A stretch of 64,000 nt of DNA from Sulfitobacter sp. DSM 110093 (GCF_022788715.1 NZ_CP085167.1:2043001-2107000); one strand, 5' to 3'; shown: positions 1 to 9,874, counted from the stretch's first letter. Notes: generated by a model not told the origin, from the letters alone. Made by a program: numbers and translations.

Positions 1-1
1 C

Positions 2-763
2 GTGCAAAACCCGCCCTATTTCCAAGGCATGTCGCCAGAGCCGGGCGTGATCTCCAATATCGACGGCGCGAAAGTGCTGGCGGTGCTGGGTGACATGATC
101 ACGACTGACCACATTTCTCCTGCCGGTTCTTTTAAGGAGACCACCCCTGCGGGTCAGTATCTGACAGAGCGTCAGGTGCCGGTGCGGGAGTTCAACTCTT
201 ACGGTTCGCGTCGCGGTAACCACGAAGTCATGATGCGCGGCACATTCGCCAACATCCGCATCAAGAACGAGATGCTCGACGGTGTTGAAGGCGGTTACAC
301 CAAAGGCCCCGATGGCGCGCAGACCTCGATCTTTGATGCCGCCATGGCGCATCAGGAAAGCGGCACACCGTTGGTCATCTTTGGTGGTGAGCAGTATGGC
401 GCAGGTTCCTCGCGTGACTGGGCCGCCAAGGGCACAGCGCTTTTGGGTGTGAAGGCCGTGATCGCCGAGAGCTTTGAGCGTATCCACCGCTCCAACCTCG
501 TTGGCATGGGCGTCATCCCGTTTGAGTTCACCGGCGGCGACACCCGCAAATCGCTGGGCCTGACCGGCGAGGAAACCGTGTCGATCAGCGGGTTGGACAC
601 GATCAAGCCGCTGCAGGAAGTGCCCTGCACGATCACAATGGCCGATGGCAGCACCAAAGAGATCACGCTGAAGTGCCGCATCGATACCGCGATTGAGATC
701 GAATATATCGAACACGGTGGCGTGCTGCATTATGTGCTGCGCAACTTGGCGAAATCCGCCTAA
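2..763 (+). CDS. acnA: Aconitate hydratase AcnA, C-terminal part (5' truncated by window edge)
   Basis: Aconitase interconverts citrate and isocitrate in the TCA cycle, in the cytoplasm, with a 4Fe-4S cluster. Only about the last 253 residues are present; the frame is open to the left edge, so the first GTG is an internal codon and not a start. The segment covers the swivel domain of the AcnA/IRP-type family: the stretch GDMITTDHISPAG, then SYGSRRGNHEVMMRGTFAN, GEQYGAGSSRDWAAKG and AVIAESFERIHRSNLVGMG are hallmark blocks, the last two carrying substrate-contacting Ser and Arg residues. The Fe-S cysteines lie upstream of the window. A hairpin with a T-run follows the stop codon. Confidence 0.97.
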   Translation: MQNPPYFQGMSPEPGVISNIDGAKVLAVLGDMITTDHISPAGSFKETTPAGQYLTERQVPVREFNSYGSRRGNHEVMMRGTFANIRIKNEMLDGVEGGYTKGPDGAQTSIFDAAMAHQESGTPLVIFGGEQYGAGSSRDWAAKGTALLGVKAVIAESFERIHRSNLVGMGVIPFEFTGGDTRKSLGLTGEETVSISGLDTIKPLQEVPCTITMADGSTKEITLKCRIDTAIEIEYIEHGGVLHYVLRNLAKSA

Positions 764-794
764 GCGCCAGACACCGCATTGCGGTTAAGATTGG

Positions 795-826
795 GGGAGC
801 GGCCTGTGAAGGGCCTCTCCCTTTTT
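795..826 (+). terminator. Rho-independent terminator of acnA
   Basis: The sequence can form a stem of GGGAG and GGCC paired to GGCC and CTCCC (795-804 with 812-821, one internal mismatch), followed directly by five T (822-826). It lies 31 bases after the aconitase stop codon and ahead of the next gene on the same strand. Confidence 0.85.
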
Positions 827-914
827 CTATGCGCCGCACGCTTGATCCTACGCTGAGGAACACAAACCAATCCGGTTCGTTGATCCTGAACCACCCCAAG
901 CGGAAGGACGCATA

Positions 915-1505
915 ATGAGCCCGAAAATCACCGTTCTCTTTTATTCCACCTACGGCACCAACCACGCCATCGCCCAAGAGGCTGCCCGCGCCGCCGAAGA
1001 AGCGGGCGCAGAGGTGCGTCTACGCCGCTGCGCGGAAACCGCCCCACAGGCCGTTGTCGATGGACAGGATGCGTGGCGTGAACAATTGGAGAAGATGAAG
1101 GACATCCCCGAAGCGGCTCCGGAAGACATGGAATGGGCCGATGGGTATTTCATCTCTGCGCCGACGCGCTTTGGCGTCGCCGCCAGCCAGTTCCGCGCTT
1201 TCATCGACACATTGGGCCCGCAGTGGCAGTCCGGCGCATTGGCGAACAAAGCTGTTACCGCGACCACTTCTGCGCAGAACCCCCATGGGGGCCAAGAAAC
1301 CACGATCCAGTCGATCTATGTCACCGCCATGCACTGGGGCGCGATCATCGTACCGCCGGGCTATGCCGATGGGGTGAAATTCGAAGACGGCGGGAACCCC
1401 TACGGTTATTCCTGCGAACCCGGCCCGCTGGATGAAACCGGCAAGAAATCCATCGCCTTCCAAGCCAAACGTCTGGTTGAATTTGCTGGCAAAATCAGCG
1501 GCTAA
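915..1505 (+). CDS. wrbA: WrbA-like NAD(P)H:quinone oxidoreductase / flavodoxin-fold protein
   Basis: A 196-residue flavodoxin-fold protein of the WrbA type, which uses FMN to reduce quinones by two electrons and so protects against redox cycling. The N-terminal phosphate-binding loop [15 protein letters not shown] binds FMN phosphate; residues around 74-84 ([12 protein letters not shown]) and the block [12 protein letters not shown] near residue 120 match WrbA FMN and active-site loops. Length is normal for WrbA (about 195-200). A Shine-Dalgarno GGAAGGA precedes the ATG. The 3' end overlaps the convergent ccmG by 11 bp. The family is clear; the physiological substrate is inferred. Confidence 0.88.
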   Translation: MSPKITVLFYSTYGTNHAIAQEAARAAEEAGAEVRLRRCAETAPQAVVDGQDAWREQLEKMKDIPEAAPEDMEWADGYFISAPTRFGVAASQFRAFIDTLGPQWQSGALANKAVTATTSAQNPHGGQETTIQSIYVTAMHWGAIIVPPGYADGVKFEDGGNPYGYSCEPGPLDETGKKSIAFQAKRLVEFAGKISG

Positions 1506-2034
1506 GCGCGTCTTGCAATGCCGGGAGAAACCGCTGCTCGTAATCGCTACCGACCAGCGGCCCGGCAAAGCGAAATAGCACCGTCCCGTCCCCGCCGACG
1601 ATGAACGTCTCTGGCGGGGCGGTCACACCCCAATCAATCGCGACACGCCCCTGGGGGTCGAAACCAACCCCGGCAAAGGGGCTTTTTTCGTCCTCCAGAT
1701 AGGCGCTGGCGTTCTTCTCGGTATCTTTGAAATTCACACCAATGATGTTCATCCCCTCGGCCTGCATTTCCAGCAGCTTGGGATGCTCAGCACGGCAGGG
1801 CGGGCACCAGCTTGCCCAAAAGTTCACAAGCCTCACCTCCCCCCCACGCAGCATGTCGTCGGTGGCCTGCGGATAGCCAGGCAGCGCGGCCTCGGGCATG
1901 GCGGGTGCTTGTTTGCCAACCAGCGTAGAGGGCAGCCCCTCGGGGTCGTCGCGGTACATGCCCACCGCCGCCAGTGCCACGAAGGCCGCGAAAATCAGCG
2001 GCGGGGCGATCATCATGGGAGAGAGTTTAGCCAC
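1495..2034 (-). CDS. ccmG: Thiol:disulfide interchange protein CcmG/DsbE
   Basis: A 179-residue membrane-anchored periplasmic thioredoxin that reduces the haem-binding cysteines of apocytochrome c during System I maturation. An N-terminal hydrophobic anchor spans about residues 8-26; the active site WCPPC is at 76-80, and the GVTAPPETF block with its cis-proline corresponds to the GVxGxPET loop that marks CcmG among thioredoxins. The GTG start at 2034 overlaps the end of ccmD by 8 bp; an ATG seven codons in (position 2016) is an alternative. It is the last gene of the ccmABCDG run and meets wrbA tail to tail. Confidence 0.94.
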   Translation of the reverse strand: MAKLSPMMIAPPLIFAAFVALAAVGMYRDDPEGLPSTLVGKQAPAMPEAALPGYPQATDDMLRGGEVRLVNFWASWCPPCRAEHPKLLEMQAEGMNIIGVNFKDTEKNASAYLEDEKSPFAGVGFDPQGRVAIDWGVTAPPETFIVGGDGTVLFRFAGPLVGSDYEQRFLPALQDALSR

Positions 2035-2182
2035 GACGTCCGGCCTCCGCTTCGACCTCTTCCAAAGCGCGGCGTGCCGCCCGGCCCCGCAGCAGGGTCA
2101 GCCCCACCAATGCGGCCAACAGCAGCAGCGACATCCCATAGGCCGAGAGCACCTCGGCTGCATATTTTCCAAGTTCCGGCAT
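2027..2182 (-). CDS. ccmD: Haem exporter subunit CcmD
   Basis: A very small gene of 51 codons found by reading the gap between ccmC and ccmG. The product starts MPELGKYAAEVLSAYG, has one transmembrane helix of about residues 14-31 and then a basic, Arg-rich cytoplasmic tail. This size and topology match CcmD, which helps release holo-CcmE from the CcmABC complex. Its ATG shares one base with the ccmC stop (TGATG), and its TAA overlaps the ccmG start by 8 bp, so translation is tightly coupled. Sequence conservation in CcmD is low; the call rests on size, topology and position. Confidence 0.92.
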   Translation of the reverse strand: MPELGKYAAEVLSAYGMSLLLLAALVGLTLLRGRAARRALEEVEAEAGRRG

Positions 2183-2916
2183 CACGCCCCCCTGTTCATC
2201 CGCGCCCGCAGCGCCGCCGTACGGCGCAGGCGGATTTCGGTGCCCGTGCGGTAAACCACCAGCGCCAGAAACAGCAGGCCAAAGCCGATCATCGCCAGCA
2301 CCAAAGGATAGAAAAACACATCGGCCACGCTGCGGTTGCCCGTGGCCACGGGGATTGACGTTCCCTGATGCAGCCCTTGGTTCCAGAACTGCACCGCATA
2401 GCGCGACAGCACCGCAAAGACCGAGCCGACGAGGCAGAGCACCGAGGTCAGATCAGCGGCGGTATCGGGGTCTTCGACGGCCTGCCACAGCGCGATATAG
2501 CCAAGATAGAATAGGAACAGGATCAGAAACGATGTCAGCCGCGGATCCCATGCCCACCACGTGCCCCACATCGGCTGGCCCCAGATGGCTCCGGTCACCA
2601 GTGCGATCAGCGTCATGACCAGCCCCACGGGGGCAGCGGCCTTTGCCGCCAACGCGCTGACGTGGTGTCGACGAATTAGCCAGATCAACGAGGCGACAAG
2701 CATCATGAACCATGCGTTAATCGCCATCAGGGCGGCAGGCACATGCAGATAGATGATTTTGACCGTGCTGCCTTGGCGCGCGTCATCGGGCGTGCCGAAG
2801 AACCCCCACAGCAGGCCGACGCTTACAAAAACAGCCGCCAGCGCCCAAAGCACAGGCTGCACACGCGTTGAGAGCGCAAGGAATTTTACCGGATTTGCGT
2901 ATTGCCAAAGGGACAT
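2182..2916 (-). CDS. ccmC: Haem exporter permease CcmC
   Basis: A 244-residue, six-helix inner-membrane protein of the haem-handling family. It presents haem to the chaperone CcmE on the periplasmic side. The tryptophan-rich WWD motif WGTWWAWD is at residues 117-124, and the two conserved axial-ligand histidines are visible as H58 (YLHVP) and H183 (GLHQG) flanking it. Length and motif spacing are normal. It sits between ccmB (66-bp gap) and ccmD (1-bp overlap). Confidence 0.96.
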   Translation of the reverse strand: MSLWQYANPVKFLALSTRVQPVLWALAAVFVSVGLLWGFFGTPDDARQGSTVKIIYLHVPAALMAINAWFMMLVASLIWLIRRHHVSALAAKAAAPVGLVMTLIALVTGAIWGQPMWGTWWAWDPRLTSFLILFLFYLGYIALWQAVEDPDTAADLTSVLCLVGSVFAVLSRYAVQFWNQGLHQGTSIPVATGNRSVADVFFYPLVLAMIGFGLLFLALVVYRTGTEIRLRRTAALRARMNRGA

Positions 2917-2982
2917 GCAGTTTACCTATCGCGCGGGTGGGTGGTGCTCAATGCACAAATACTTGGGGCACGATTTCTTGAG

Positions 2983-3639
2983 TCATCGCAACCCCATCCG
3001 AAGCACCGCCGCTGCGGCAAATGGCATCAAAGCCACCACGGCCAGCGTCAGCCCTGCAAGCATCAAGAGCGGCGTCGTGGCATCCAGCCCCGCCGCCCCG
3101 CGCCGCGCGACCTCAGCCCCGAAAATCAGCGTCGGGATATAAAGCGGTAGCACCAGCAGCGACAGCAGCAGGCCACCGCGTTTGATTCCCACCGTCAGCG
3201 CCGCACCGAAGATCCCGATGACCGACAGCGCCGGGGTGCCAAGCGCCAAGGACGCCAGCAGCCACAGGTGCCCCGGCGCGGCGAGTTGCAGCATCACGCC
3301 AAGCAACGGGGCCGCCAACACCAACGGCAGGCCCGTTGTCAGCCAATGCGCCAACGCCTTGATCGCAAGTGCGCCTTCCAACGGCAGCGGCGCGGTCAGT
3401 AGCAACTCAAGAGAACCATCCTCTAGGTCCAGCGCCAACAGCCGGTCAAGCGACAGTAGGCAGGCCAACAACGCACCAAGCCAAAGCACACCGGGAGCAA
3501 TCGCCTTGAGCAGCGCGCCCTCTGGCCCGACGCTGAAAGGGACCAACATCGTCACGATCAGGAAAAACGCCAGCCCAAGGCCAAAGCCCCCACCCGCCCG
3601 CAGCGCCAAGCGCAAATCACGCAGCAGCAGCGCCTTCAT
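2983..3639 (-). CDS. ccmB: Haem exporter permease CcmB
   Basis: A 218-residue, very hydrophobic protein with about six predicted helices, the membrane subunit of the CcmAB ATPase. It opens with [18 protein letters not shown], typical for CcmB, and keeps the [10 protein letters not shown] segment that follows the second helix. Together with CcmA it drives release of haem-loaded CcmE. The ATG overlaps the ccmA stop by 4 bp (ATGA at 3636-3639). Confidence 0.95.
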   Translation of the reverse strand: MKALLLRDLRLALRAGGGFGLGLAFFLIVTMLVPFSVGPEGALLKAIAPGVLWLGALLACLLSLDRLLALDLEDGSLELLLTAPLPLEGALAIKALAHWLTTGLPLVLAAPLLGVMLQLAAPGHLWLLASLALGTPALSVIGIFGAALTVGIKRGGLLLSLLVLPLYIPTLIFGAEVARRGAAGLDATTPLLMLAGLTLAVVALMPFAAAAVLRMGLR

Positions 3640-4247
3640 AAGAACGCCGCATCGCTGGCACCAAGATCAGCATCGGGCGCGGCGCGGTAGGCGCTGATAT
3701 CAAGCACCTGCGCCTCAACTCCCATATCAATATGCGTGGCCATAAGGGCCGAACCACCCGCTGCCAGATGTCCGCGCAGCACCGTACCGAACAGCGCCAC
3801 AGCATCCGCATCAAGCGAAACCGTCGGTTCATCCAGCACCCAGATCGGACGCCCGGTGACCAACAGCCGCGCCAGTCCCAAGCGACGCTTTTGCCCGGCA
3901 GAGAGCGTCCCTGCCAAACGATCGGCCAAGGGACGCAGCGCATAGCCATCAAGCGCCTCAGCAATATCAACATTTCCAAATACTTGCGCCCAAAAGCTAA
4001 GGTTCTCGCGCACCGTCAGCATGGATTTCAACCCATCCGCATGGGCCGCATAGGCCATGCGGTCCTCCGCCCCTTCGATCCGCCCCGCCAGTGGCGCTTG
4101 CAGCCCCGCAATGCAGCGCAGCAGCGTCGTCTTGCCCGCCCCGTTGGGGCCGCGCAGCACCAAAGCTTCCCCCGCCGCCAGCGCGAAGGATACACCCGCC
4201 AGCACCGGCACCCCGCCACGTGCCACGCAGAGATCGCTCACTTTCAC
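3636..4247 (-). CDS. ccmA: Haem ABC exporter ATP-binding protein CcmA
   Basis: ATPase of the CcmAB complex, 203 residues from the chosen GTG. Walker A GPNGAGKT is at about 33-40, the signature is [15 protein letters not shown] and Walker B is IWVLDEP, followed by the THID switch histidine. The longest open frame starts 20 codons earlier at 4307, but that would run into the end of the Mth938-like gene; the GTG at 4247 leaves a 19-bp gap and gives a product ([12 protein letters not shown]) that begins where CcmA proteins usually begin. It is translated just before ccmB. Confidence 0.94.
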   Translation of the reverse strand: MKVSDLCVARGGVPVLAGVSFALAAGEALVLRGPNGAGKTTLLRCIAGLQAPLAGRIEGAEDRMAYAAHADGLKSMLTVRENLSFWAQVFGNVDIAEALDGYALRPLADRLAGTLSAGQKRRLGLARLLVTGRPIWVLDEPTVSLDADAVALFGTVLRGHLAAGGSALMATHIDMGVEAQVLDISAYRAAPDADLGASDAAFL

Positions 4248-4266
4248 TGGCCGCGCCGCTCCGCCC

Positions 4267-4620
4267 TTAGACCGGCAAAAGGGCCAGCGCGATGCGCCGC
4301 CCCTCACTCAGCAAGATATTGTAGGTGCGGCAAGCGGCGGGAGAAGACATCACCTCGACCCCCAGCCCGGCCTCTTCCAAGGTATCACGCAGGTCGTCGG
4401 GAATATGCGCCACGTCCGCCCCGGTGCCGAGGAAGACCACATCGACCTTGCCCGCCAGCGCCAGCACCGGCGCGGGATCAGCCAGACCGCCCCAGCCCGT
4501 GATGCCTTCGGGGCCGATCACCTGCGGGCCTTGCACGACCTCTCCGCCAATACGGAAAAAGCCGGGGCCATAGCCATCAATCGGTTTGGCGTCGGTATAG
4601 GTGATCTCGTTCAATCGCAT
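4267..4620 (-). CDS. Mth938-like domain protein (DUF498 / NDUFAF3-like)
   Basis: A 117-residue soluble protein with the Mth938-like fold shared with the mitochondrial complex I assembly factor NDUFAF3. Family traits are the segment [21 protein letters not shown] near the start, the central LGTGADV block and the C-terminal [20 protein letters not shown]. The biochemical role in bacteria is not established. It lies between the TauE-like permease and ccmA with 18-19 bp gaps, so it is probably co-transcribed with the Sec and Ccm genes; this neighbourhood is, as far as I recall, common in Rhodobacterales. Confidence 0.88.
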   Translation of the reverse strand: MRLNEITYTDAKPIDGYGPGFFRIGGEVVQGPQVIGPEGITGWGGLADPAPVLALAGKVDVVFLGTGADVAHIPDDLRDTLEEAGLGVEVMSSPAACRTYNILLSEGRRIALALLPV

Positions 4621-4638
4621 GTCATGTCCCTCTCAGGC

Positions 4639-5394
4639 TCAGATATTCCACAGCGGCAGGCCAAGGATAGCCGAAGCAGCGATGACGATATAGGCCACCG
4701 CGCGAAAAAGCCGCTCTCGGCCCGGATCAAATAGCCGCGCCCCGATCATGTTGGCGATGATATTCGGCACCCCCGCCAGCAGGCCAAGGATCAGTGCAGG
4801 CCATACCACCTGCCCTGTCGCCGCCAGCATCACGAACAGCAGCAGGTCGATCCCCAGCAGGTAAAGCAGGAAATTCGCCCGTATCACGGCAGCGGGTTTG
4901 CGGCTGGCCATATAAAGCAGGATCACCGGCGGCCCAGCGATCCCGGCAAAGCCCGTCATAAAGCCACCCAAAGCGCCCGTGGCGGTGACCAACCGCGCGC
5001 CAAGCGGCCCGTGGTAGCGCCAGCCCGCAAACAGCAGCACCAGAAGCCCCAGCACCACGCCGGAGACAATCCAACCAAACCCTTCGGGCGACATCATCGA
5101 CAGCCCCCACAGGCCCAGCGGCATCCCGATCAGCACGCCCAGCAGTAGCCGCCCCACTTCGCGGGGGGCACCTTCGCGCAGGGTATCGGGGAGGTTTGGC
5201 AGAGGGCCGATCAATTCGGCAGCGGTCATGAACAGGATCGCTTCGACCGGAGAGAGCACAGAAGCCGCCACCGGCATGATGATCATGGCAGAGCCGAAGC
5301 CCGCAAAGCCGCGGACCAGCCCTGCCACGATCACGGCCAGCGCAAGCCAAGCCACCCCGGGGGTGGCCATGGCCTGCGCCAGCAGGTCAGGCAT
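4639..5394 (-). CDS. TauE/SafE (DUF81) family permease
   Basis: A 251-residue membrane protein with about eight hydrophobic segments and the two internally related halves typical of TauE/SafE: GLVRGFAGFGSAMIIMP near the N terminus and GFMTGFAGIAGPPVILLYM in the middle. Members export sulfite, sulfoacetate or other small organic anions across the inner membrane; the substrate here cannot be told. The ATG at 5394 overlaps secF by 8 bp; a TTG one codon upstream is also possible. A second, different TauE family member is at 31397-32218. Confidence 0.86.
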   Translation of the reverse strand: MPDLLAQAMATPGVAWLALAVIVAGLVRGFAGFGSAMIIMPVAASVLSPVEAILFMTAAELIGPLPNLPDTLREGAPREVGRLLLGVLIGMPLGLWGLSMMSPEGFGWIVSGVVLGLLVLLFAGWRYHGPLGARLVTATGALGGFMTGFAGIAGPPVILLYMASRKPAAVIRANFLLYLLGIDLLLFVMLAATGQVVWPALILGLLAGVPNIIANMIGARLFDPGRERLFRAVAYIVIAASAILGLPLWNI

Positions 5395-6355
5395 CAATAT
5401 TGGCGAATTGCGTGCCCGCGCCCGCGTCAGGCTTGGACCAGTCGCGTTTCACGCCAAGGTAGAGCACCACATTCTTGGCCACATAGACCGAGGAATAGGT
5501 GCCGACGATCACGCCCCATGTAATCGCAAAGACAAAGGCCCGGATCACATCACCGCCCAAGATCAGCAGCGCGATCAGCGCCAGAAGCGTGGTGCCCGAG
5601 GTCATCAGTGTCCGGCTCAGCGTCTCGTTCACGCTGAGGTTCATCACCTCACGCAGGGGGCGCTTTTTGTATTTGCGCAGGTTCTCCCGCAAACGGTCAA
5701 AGATCACGACCGTATCGTTGATCGAATAGCCAATGATCGTCAGGATCGCCGCCACCACCGGCAGGTCGAAACGGATTTGCAAAATCGAGAACAGCCCGAT
5801 GGTCAGCACCACGTCGTGGAACAGTGCCACCACCGCGCCCACCGAGAACTGCCATTCGAAGCGCAGCCAGATATAGATCAGGATCGCCGCAAGCGCCCCG
5901 CCCACGGCAAGGAAAGCCGTCTGGATCAGCTCGCCCGAGACCTTGGGCCCAACGGATTCCACCGAGGTGAACTTGATGTCGGGGGACACGCCTTTCAGCG
6001 CGGCCTCGATGGTTTCGATGGTGTCCGTGGTCGCCGCTTCTTGGCCCTCTTGGGCCTGAACGCGAATCATAGCTACATGGCGGTCTTCCCCAAAACCGGG
6101 GTCAAAGACCTCGGAAATGGTTACGTCGCCCAGCTCCAACGGAGCCAGCGCATCGCGGTAGGCGCCCACGTCGATGGCTTCAGAGCTTTCGGTTCGCAGG
6201 GTCGTGCCGCCGCGGAAGTCGATGCCAAAGTTCAGCCCCATCACGCCCCAAGCGATCAGCGACAGGATCATCGCCACAACGGAAGCGCCAAAGGTGATCT
6301 TGGCATAGCCAAAGAAATCGAAGTTCGTGTTGTCGGGTACCAGCTTTAGTCGCAT
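5387..6355 (-). CDS. secF: Protein translocase subunit SecF
   Basis: Inner-membrane subunit of SecDF, which uses the proton gradient to pull exported proteins through SecYEG from the periplasmic side. The product from the ATG at 6355 is 322 residues with six helices; the P1-type segment GLNFGIDFRGGTTLRTES and the TM4-5 block GYSINDTVVIFDRLREN are diagnostic. The frame is open back to 6391, but the chosen ATG is separated by one base from the secD stop (TGACATG), which is the usual arrangement. Confidence 0.95.
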   Translation of the reverse strand: MRLKLVPDNTNFDFFGYAKITFGASVVAMILSLIAWGVMGLNFGIDFRGGTTLRTESSEAIDVGAYRDALAPLELGDVTISEVFDPGFGEDRHVAMIRVQAQEGQEAATTDTIETIEAALKGVSPDIKFTSVESVGPKVSGELIQTAFLAVGGALAAILIYIWLRFEWQFSVGAVVALFHDVVLTIGLFSILQIRFDLPVVAAILTIIGYSINDTVVIFDRLRENLRKYKKRPLREVMNLSVNETLSRTLMTSGTTLLALIALLILGGDVIRAFVFAITWGVIVGTYSSVYVAKNVVLYLGVKRDWSKPDAGAGTQFANIDA

Positions 6356-6356
6356 G

Positions 6357-8006
6357 TCAAACCTCGATTGTCTTGGGACGGCGGCGTTCAAACCAGATCA
6401 CCACCAGCAGACGGGTGACGAAGAAGGCGGTGAAGACCGATGTCATGATGCCCAGTCCCAGCGTTACGGCGAAGCCGCGCACCGGGCCAGAGCCTAGGGC
6501 AAAGAGGATGACCGCCACGATGAAGGTCGTGATGTTGGCATCCAGAATGGCGCTCAGTGCGCGCTCATAGCCCAGCGAGATCGCCCGCGCAGCCCCTTTG
6601 GCGTTGCGTTGTTCTTCGCGGATACGCTCGAAAATCAGCACGTTGGCATCCACCGCCATGCCGACCGTCAGCACAATCCCGGCGATGCCCGGCAGTGTCA
6701 GCGTGGCCCCGATCAGGCTCAAGAGGCCAAAGATCAGGCCAACGTTGATGATCAGCGCGATATTGGCGAAGAACCCGAATAGGCCATAAGACGCCCACAT
6801 GAAGAACAGCACAGCGGTAAAGGCCACCATCGTGGCGATCTTGCCCGCGTCGATGCTGTCTTGGCCCAGTTCCGGCCCGATGGTGCGCTCTTCGACAAAG
6901 CTCAGCCCCGCAGGCAGGGCCCCGGCGCGCAGCAACACGGCTAGGTTGGTGCTTTCCTCGACCGAGAAACGCCCGGTGATGATGCCTGAGCCGCCGGGGA
7001 TATGGCTTTGGATGGTGGGGGCGCTGATGACTTCGTCATCCAGCACGATGGCGAAGGGAGAGCCGATGTTTTCAGCTGTGTAGTTACCAAACTTGCGCGC
7101 GCCGGTGGTGTCAAAACGGAAGGACACAGCAGGTGCACCGTTCTGGTCAAAGCTTGGCTGCGCGTCAACCAATTGCTCGCCGGTGACGACGGGGGCGGTT
7201 TCGATCGTGTAGAACACGCCCTCTTCATCCGCCGCAGGCAGGACCGCGTTGCCAATGCCGGGGTTGTCGTTTTCATTGGAGCCACGGTTGACCACCGGGT
7301 TGAAGGTCAGCTGCGCCGTGGTGCCGATGATGGCTTTCAACTCAGCAGCGGAGCCAATGCCCGGCACCTGAATCAGAATGCGGTCTGAACCCTGACGCTG
7401 GATCGTCGGCTCACGGGTGCCGACTTCGTCGATGCGGCGGCGCACGATTTCGAGGCTCTGCTGCATGGTGCGCTCATCGGTGGCCTGCATTTCGGGATCC
7501 GACAGGGTGATGGTGATGATGCCATCAGCGCCGCTCACGTCGATGTCGCTGCCGCCTGCCCCGGTCACCGTGGTGACGGGGCGGGCCAGATCACGGGTAA
7601 TTTGCAGCGCCTCGGCCATTTTCGACGGATCGTTCAAACGGACCCGCAATTCACCCGCCGGTGCTTCTTCACGGCGGACCGGGGTCAGGCTGCGCAGAGC
7701 GTCACGAACCTCGGGCCATTGGGCTTCCATGCGCGAGGCATAGACATCGGCCAGTTGTACCTCGGCCAGCAGATGCGCACCGCCGCGCAGGTCAAGGCCA
7801 AGGTTCACCAGCCCCGAGGGCATCCACTCTGGCCAAAGCGCGCGCTGCGCTTCCAACTCAGGCGTACTGCCCTGCACGTCGATGGCCGCAACCGCGTCAT
7901 TGTGCTTTTCGACAGGAGCGTAAAAGGCATTGGGAAGCGCCAGCCAAAGCCCTGCCAAACAGGTCAGGACAATGACAATCCGCTTCCACAGATCAATCTG
8001 TAGCAT
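6357..8006 (-). CDS. secD: Protein translocase subunit SecD
   Basis: A 549-residue RND-superfamily protein, partner of SecF. It begins with a membrane anchor, then VNLGLDLRGGAHLLAEV, a large periplasmic P1 region including IQVPGIGSAAELKAIIG, and ends with five further helices that include GMAVDANVLIFERIREE and an ALGSGPVRGFAVTLGLGI block. Length is within the range of alphaproteobacterial SecD. It follows yajC by 35 bp and precedes secF by one base. Confidence 0.96.
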   Translation of the reverse strand: MLQIDLWKRIVIVLTCLAGLWLALPNAFYAPVEKHNDAVAAIDVQGSTPELEAQRALWPEWMPSGLVNLGLDLRGGAHLLAEVQLADVYASRMEAQWPEVRDALRSLTPVRREEAPAGELRVRLNDPSKMAEALQITRDLARPVTTVTGAGGSDIDVSGADGIITITLSDPEMQATDERTMQQSLEIVRRRIDEVGTREPTIQRQGSDRILIQVPGIGSAAELKAIIGTTAQLTFNPVVNRGSNENDNPGIGNAVLPAADEEGVFYTIETAPVVTGEQLVDAQPSFDQNGAPAVSFRFDTTGARKFGNYTAENIGSPFAIVLDDEVISAPTIQSHIPGGSGIITGRFSVEESTNLAVLLRAGALPAGLSFVEERTIGPELGQDSIDAGKIATMVAFTAVLFFMWASYGLFGFFANIALIINVGLIFGLLSLIGATLTLPGIAGIVLTVGMAVDANVLIFERIREEQRNAKGAARAISLGYERALSAILDANITTFIVAVILFALGSGPVRGFAVTLGLGIMTSVFTAFFVTRLLVVIWFERRRPKTIEV

Positions 8007-8041
8007 AGTTCCGCCTTTGGGTTGCGGCCTCGGGGTAGGGT

Positions 8042-8320
8042 TTATTTCGCCGGTTCGGTCTTGGAAACGACGGTCGCGATGGTGGCCTGTACCACGCGAA
8101 TTTTAACGCCTTCGGCGATTTCGACTTCGACTTCGCCGTCTTCTTTGACCTTAACCACCTTGCCGATGATCCCGCCTTGGGTGACGACCTGATCGCCGCG
8201 GCGCAGGCCGGCCACCATGGCCTGATGTTCCTTCGCTTTCTTCTGCTGTGGGCGGATGAGCAGAAAATACATGATCGCGAAGATCAGGATCAGCGGCACA
8301 AATTGCTGGATGCCTTCCAT
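8042..8320 (-). CDS. yajC: Sec translocase accessory protein YajC
   Basis: A 92-residue single-span protein that associates with SecDF. One N-terminal helix (FVPLILIFAIMYFLLIRP) is followed by the conserved PQQKKAKEHQAMVAGLRRGDQVVTQGG cytoplasmic region, given here only as landmarks: PQQKK near residue 24 and GDQVVTQGG near 45. The ATG at 8320 has an AAAGGACGA Shine-Dalgarno; the longer frame to 8407 adds 29 residues with no family likeness and is rejected. It is the first gene of the minus-strand run that ends at ccmG; the 218 bp to the divergent serS should hold both promoters. Confidence 0.95.
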   Translation of the reverse strand: MEGIQQFVPLILIFAIMYFLLIRPQQKKAKEHQAMVAGLRRGDQVVTQGGIIGKVVKVKEDGEVEVEIAEGVKIRVVQATIATVVSKTEPAK

Positions 8321-8538
8321 GGGGGTCGTCCTTTTCGATGGGTATTGGGCCGCAAATGGGCCTTGAGAATTTGGCCAGAACCTAAGCGCGGTAACAACCG
8401 GGTGCAAGGTGCAAAGCCCCGTGGTTTATATGGGCCAAGGCTGGCGCATATCGCCGCATGGTTGCGGCCCCTACCGCCCTGCCACGCTTTGAGGCATAAC
8501 GCAGCTAAACCGACTCACCCGATCCCGAGGACAGACAT

Positions 8539-9831
8539 ATGCACGATATCCGCGCCATCCGCGACAATCCCGAGGCTTTTGATGCCGCTCTTGCCCGCCG
8601 GGGCGAAGCTGCGATGTCTCAGGCTGTGCTGTCCCTTGATGCCGCACGCCGCGCCAAGATCGCTGCCGCTGAGACTGCGAAGGCCGAGCAAAACAAGGCC
8701 AGCAAGGAAGTCGGCGCCGCCAAAGCCAAAGGCGACGAGGCAGAGTTTGACCGTCTGCGGGCCTTGGTCAGCGACAAAAAGGCCGAAGTTGCCGCGATGA
8801 ATACCGAGGCGCAGGAGCTGGACGCAAAGCTGACGGACATGCTGGCGCGCATCCCGAACAGCCCCGCCGATGATGTGCCGCAGGGCGCAAACGAAGAGGA
8901 CAACGTAGAGGTGAAGGTATGGGGCGATAAACCCAGCTTTGATTTCACCCCGGTCGAGCATTACGAGATCGCAAGCGTCAAACCCGGCATGGATTTCGAG
9001 ACGGCCTCGAAAACATCGGGTGCGCGTTTTGTCATGCTGAAAGGCGGCGTGGCCCGTATTCACCGGGCATTGGCGCAGTTCATGATCGATACCCATGTGG
9101 ATGAAAATGGCCTGACTGAAGTCAACTCCCCCGTGCTGGTGCGCGATGAGGCGATGTACGGCACGGATAAACTGCCCAAATTCGGCGAGGACAGCTATCA
9201 GACCACGAACGGTTGGTGGCTGGTCCCGACTTCTGAAGTGCCGCTAACCTATTCGGTCGGCGGTGACACGCTTGAGCAAAGCGCGCTGCCCATTCGCCTC
9301 ACCGCGCATACGCTTTGCTTCCGTTCCGAGGCCGGTAGTGCTGGTCGTGACACGGCAGGCATGTTGCGCCAACACCAGTTTGAGAAGGTCGAGATGGTGT
9401 CGATCACCCATCCCGATGAAAGCGACGCCGAGCAGCAGCGCATGGTAGGCTGTGCCGAAGGTATCCTTGAGAAACTCGGCGTGCCCTACCGTACCGTGAT
9501 CCTCTGCACCGGCGACATGGGCTTTGGCGCACGGCGCACCTATGACATTGAGGCTTGGGTGCCGGGGCAGAATTGCTACCGCGAGATTTCGTCGATCTCG
9601 ACCACTGGCGATTTTCAAGCGCGGCGGATGAATGCGCGGTTCAAGCCCGAGGGCGGCGGCAAGCCGCAGTTCGTGCATACGCTGAACGGCTCCGGCTTGG
9701 CCGTCGGGCGCTGCCTCATCGCGGCGTTAGAGAATGGCCAGCAGGCGGATGGATCGGTGAAGCTGCCGGACGCGCTGGCGCCCTATCTGGGCGGAAAGAC
9801 GACCCTGACCGCGGAAGGTGTTTTGGCCTAG
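8539..9831 (+). CDS. serS: Seryl-tRNA synthetase
   Basis: Class II aminoacyl-tRNA synthetase, 430 residues, charging tRNA-Ser (and tRNA-Sec where present). Residues 1-105 form the N-terminal antiparallel coiled coil that grips the long variable arm (Ala/Lys/Glu-rich helices). The catalytic core carries motif 2 as [21 protein letters not shown] (residues about 258-278) and motif 3 as [17 protein letters not shown] near the C terminus. GAGGACA precedes the ATG. The length is normal. Confidence 0.98.
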   Translation: MHDIRAIRDNPEAFDAALARRGEAAMSQAVLSLDAARRAKIAAAETAKAEQNKASKEVGAAKAKGDEAEFDRLRALVSDKKAEVAAMNTEAQELDAKLTDMLARIPNSPADDVPQGANEEDNVEVKVWGDKPSFDFTPVEHYEIASVKPGMDFETASKTSGARFVMLKGGVARIHRALAQFMIDTHVDENGLTEVNSPVLVRDEAMYGTDKLPKFGEDSYQTTNGWWLVPTSEVPLTYSVGGDTLEQSALPIRLTAHTLCFRSEAGSAGRDTAGMLRQHQFEKVEMVSITHPDESDAEQQRMVGCAEGILEKLGVPYRTVILCTGDMGFGARRTYDIEAWVPGQNCYREISSISTTGDFQARRMNARFKPEGGGKPQFVHTLNGSGLAVGRCLIAALENGQQADGSVKLPDALAPYLGGKTTLTAEGVLA

Positions 9832-9874
9832 GCTCAAGCTGGCCGTTCAGCCCGATCCGCGCCGCAGGCGCCGG

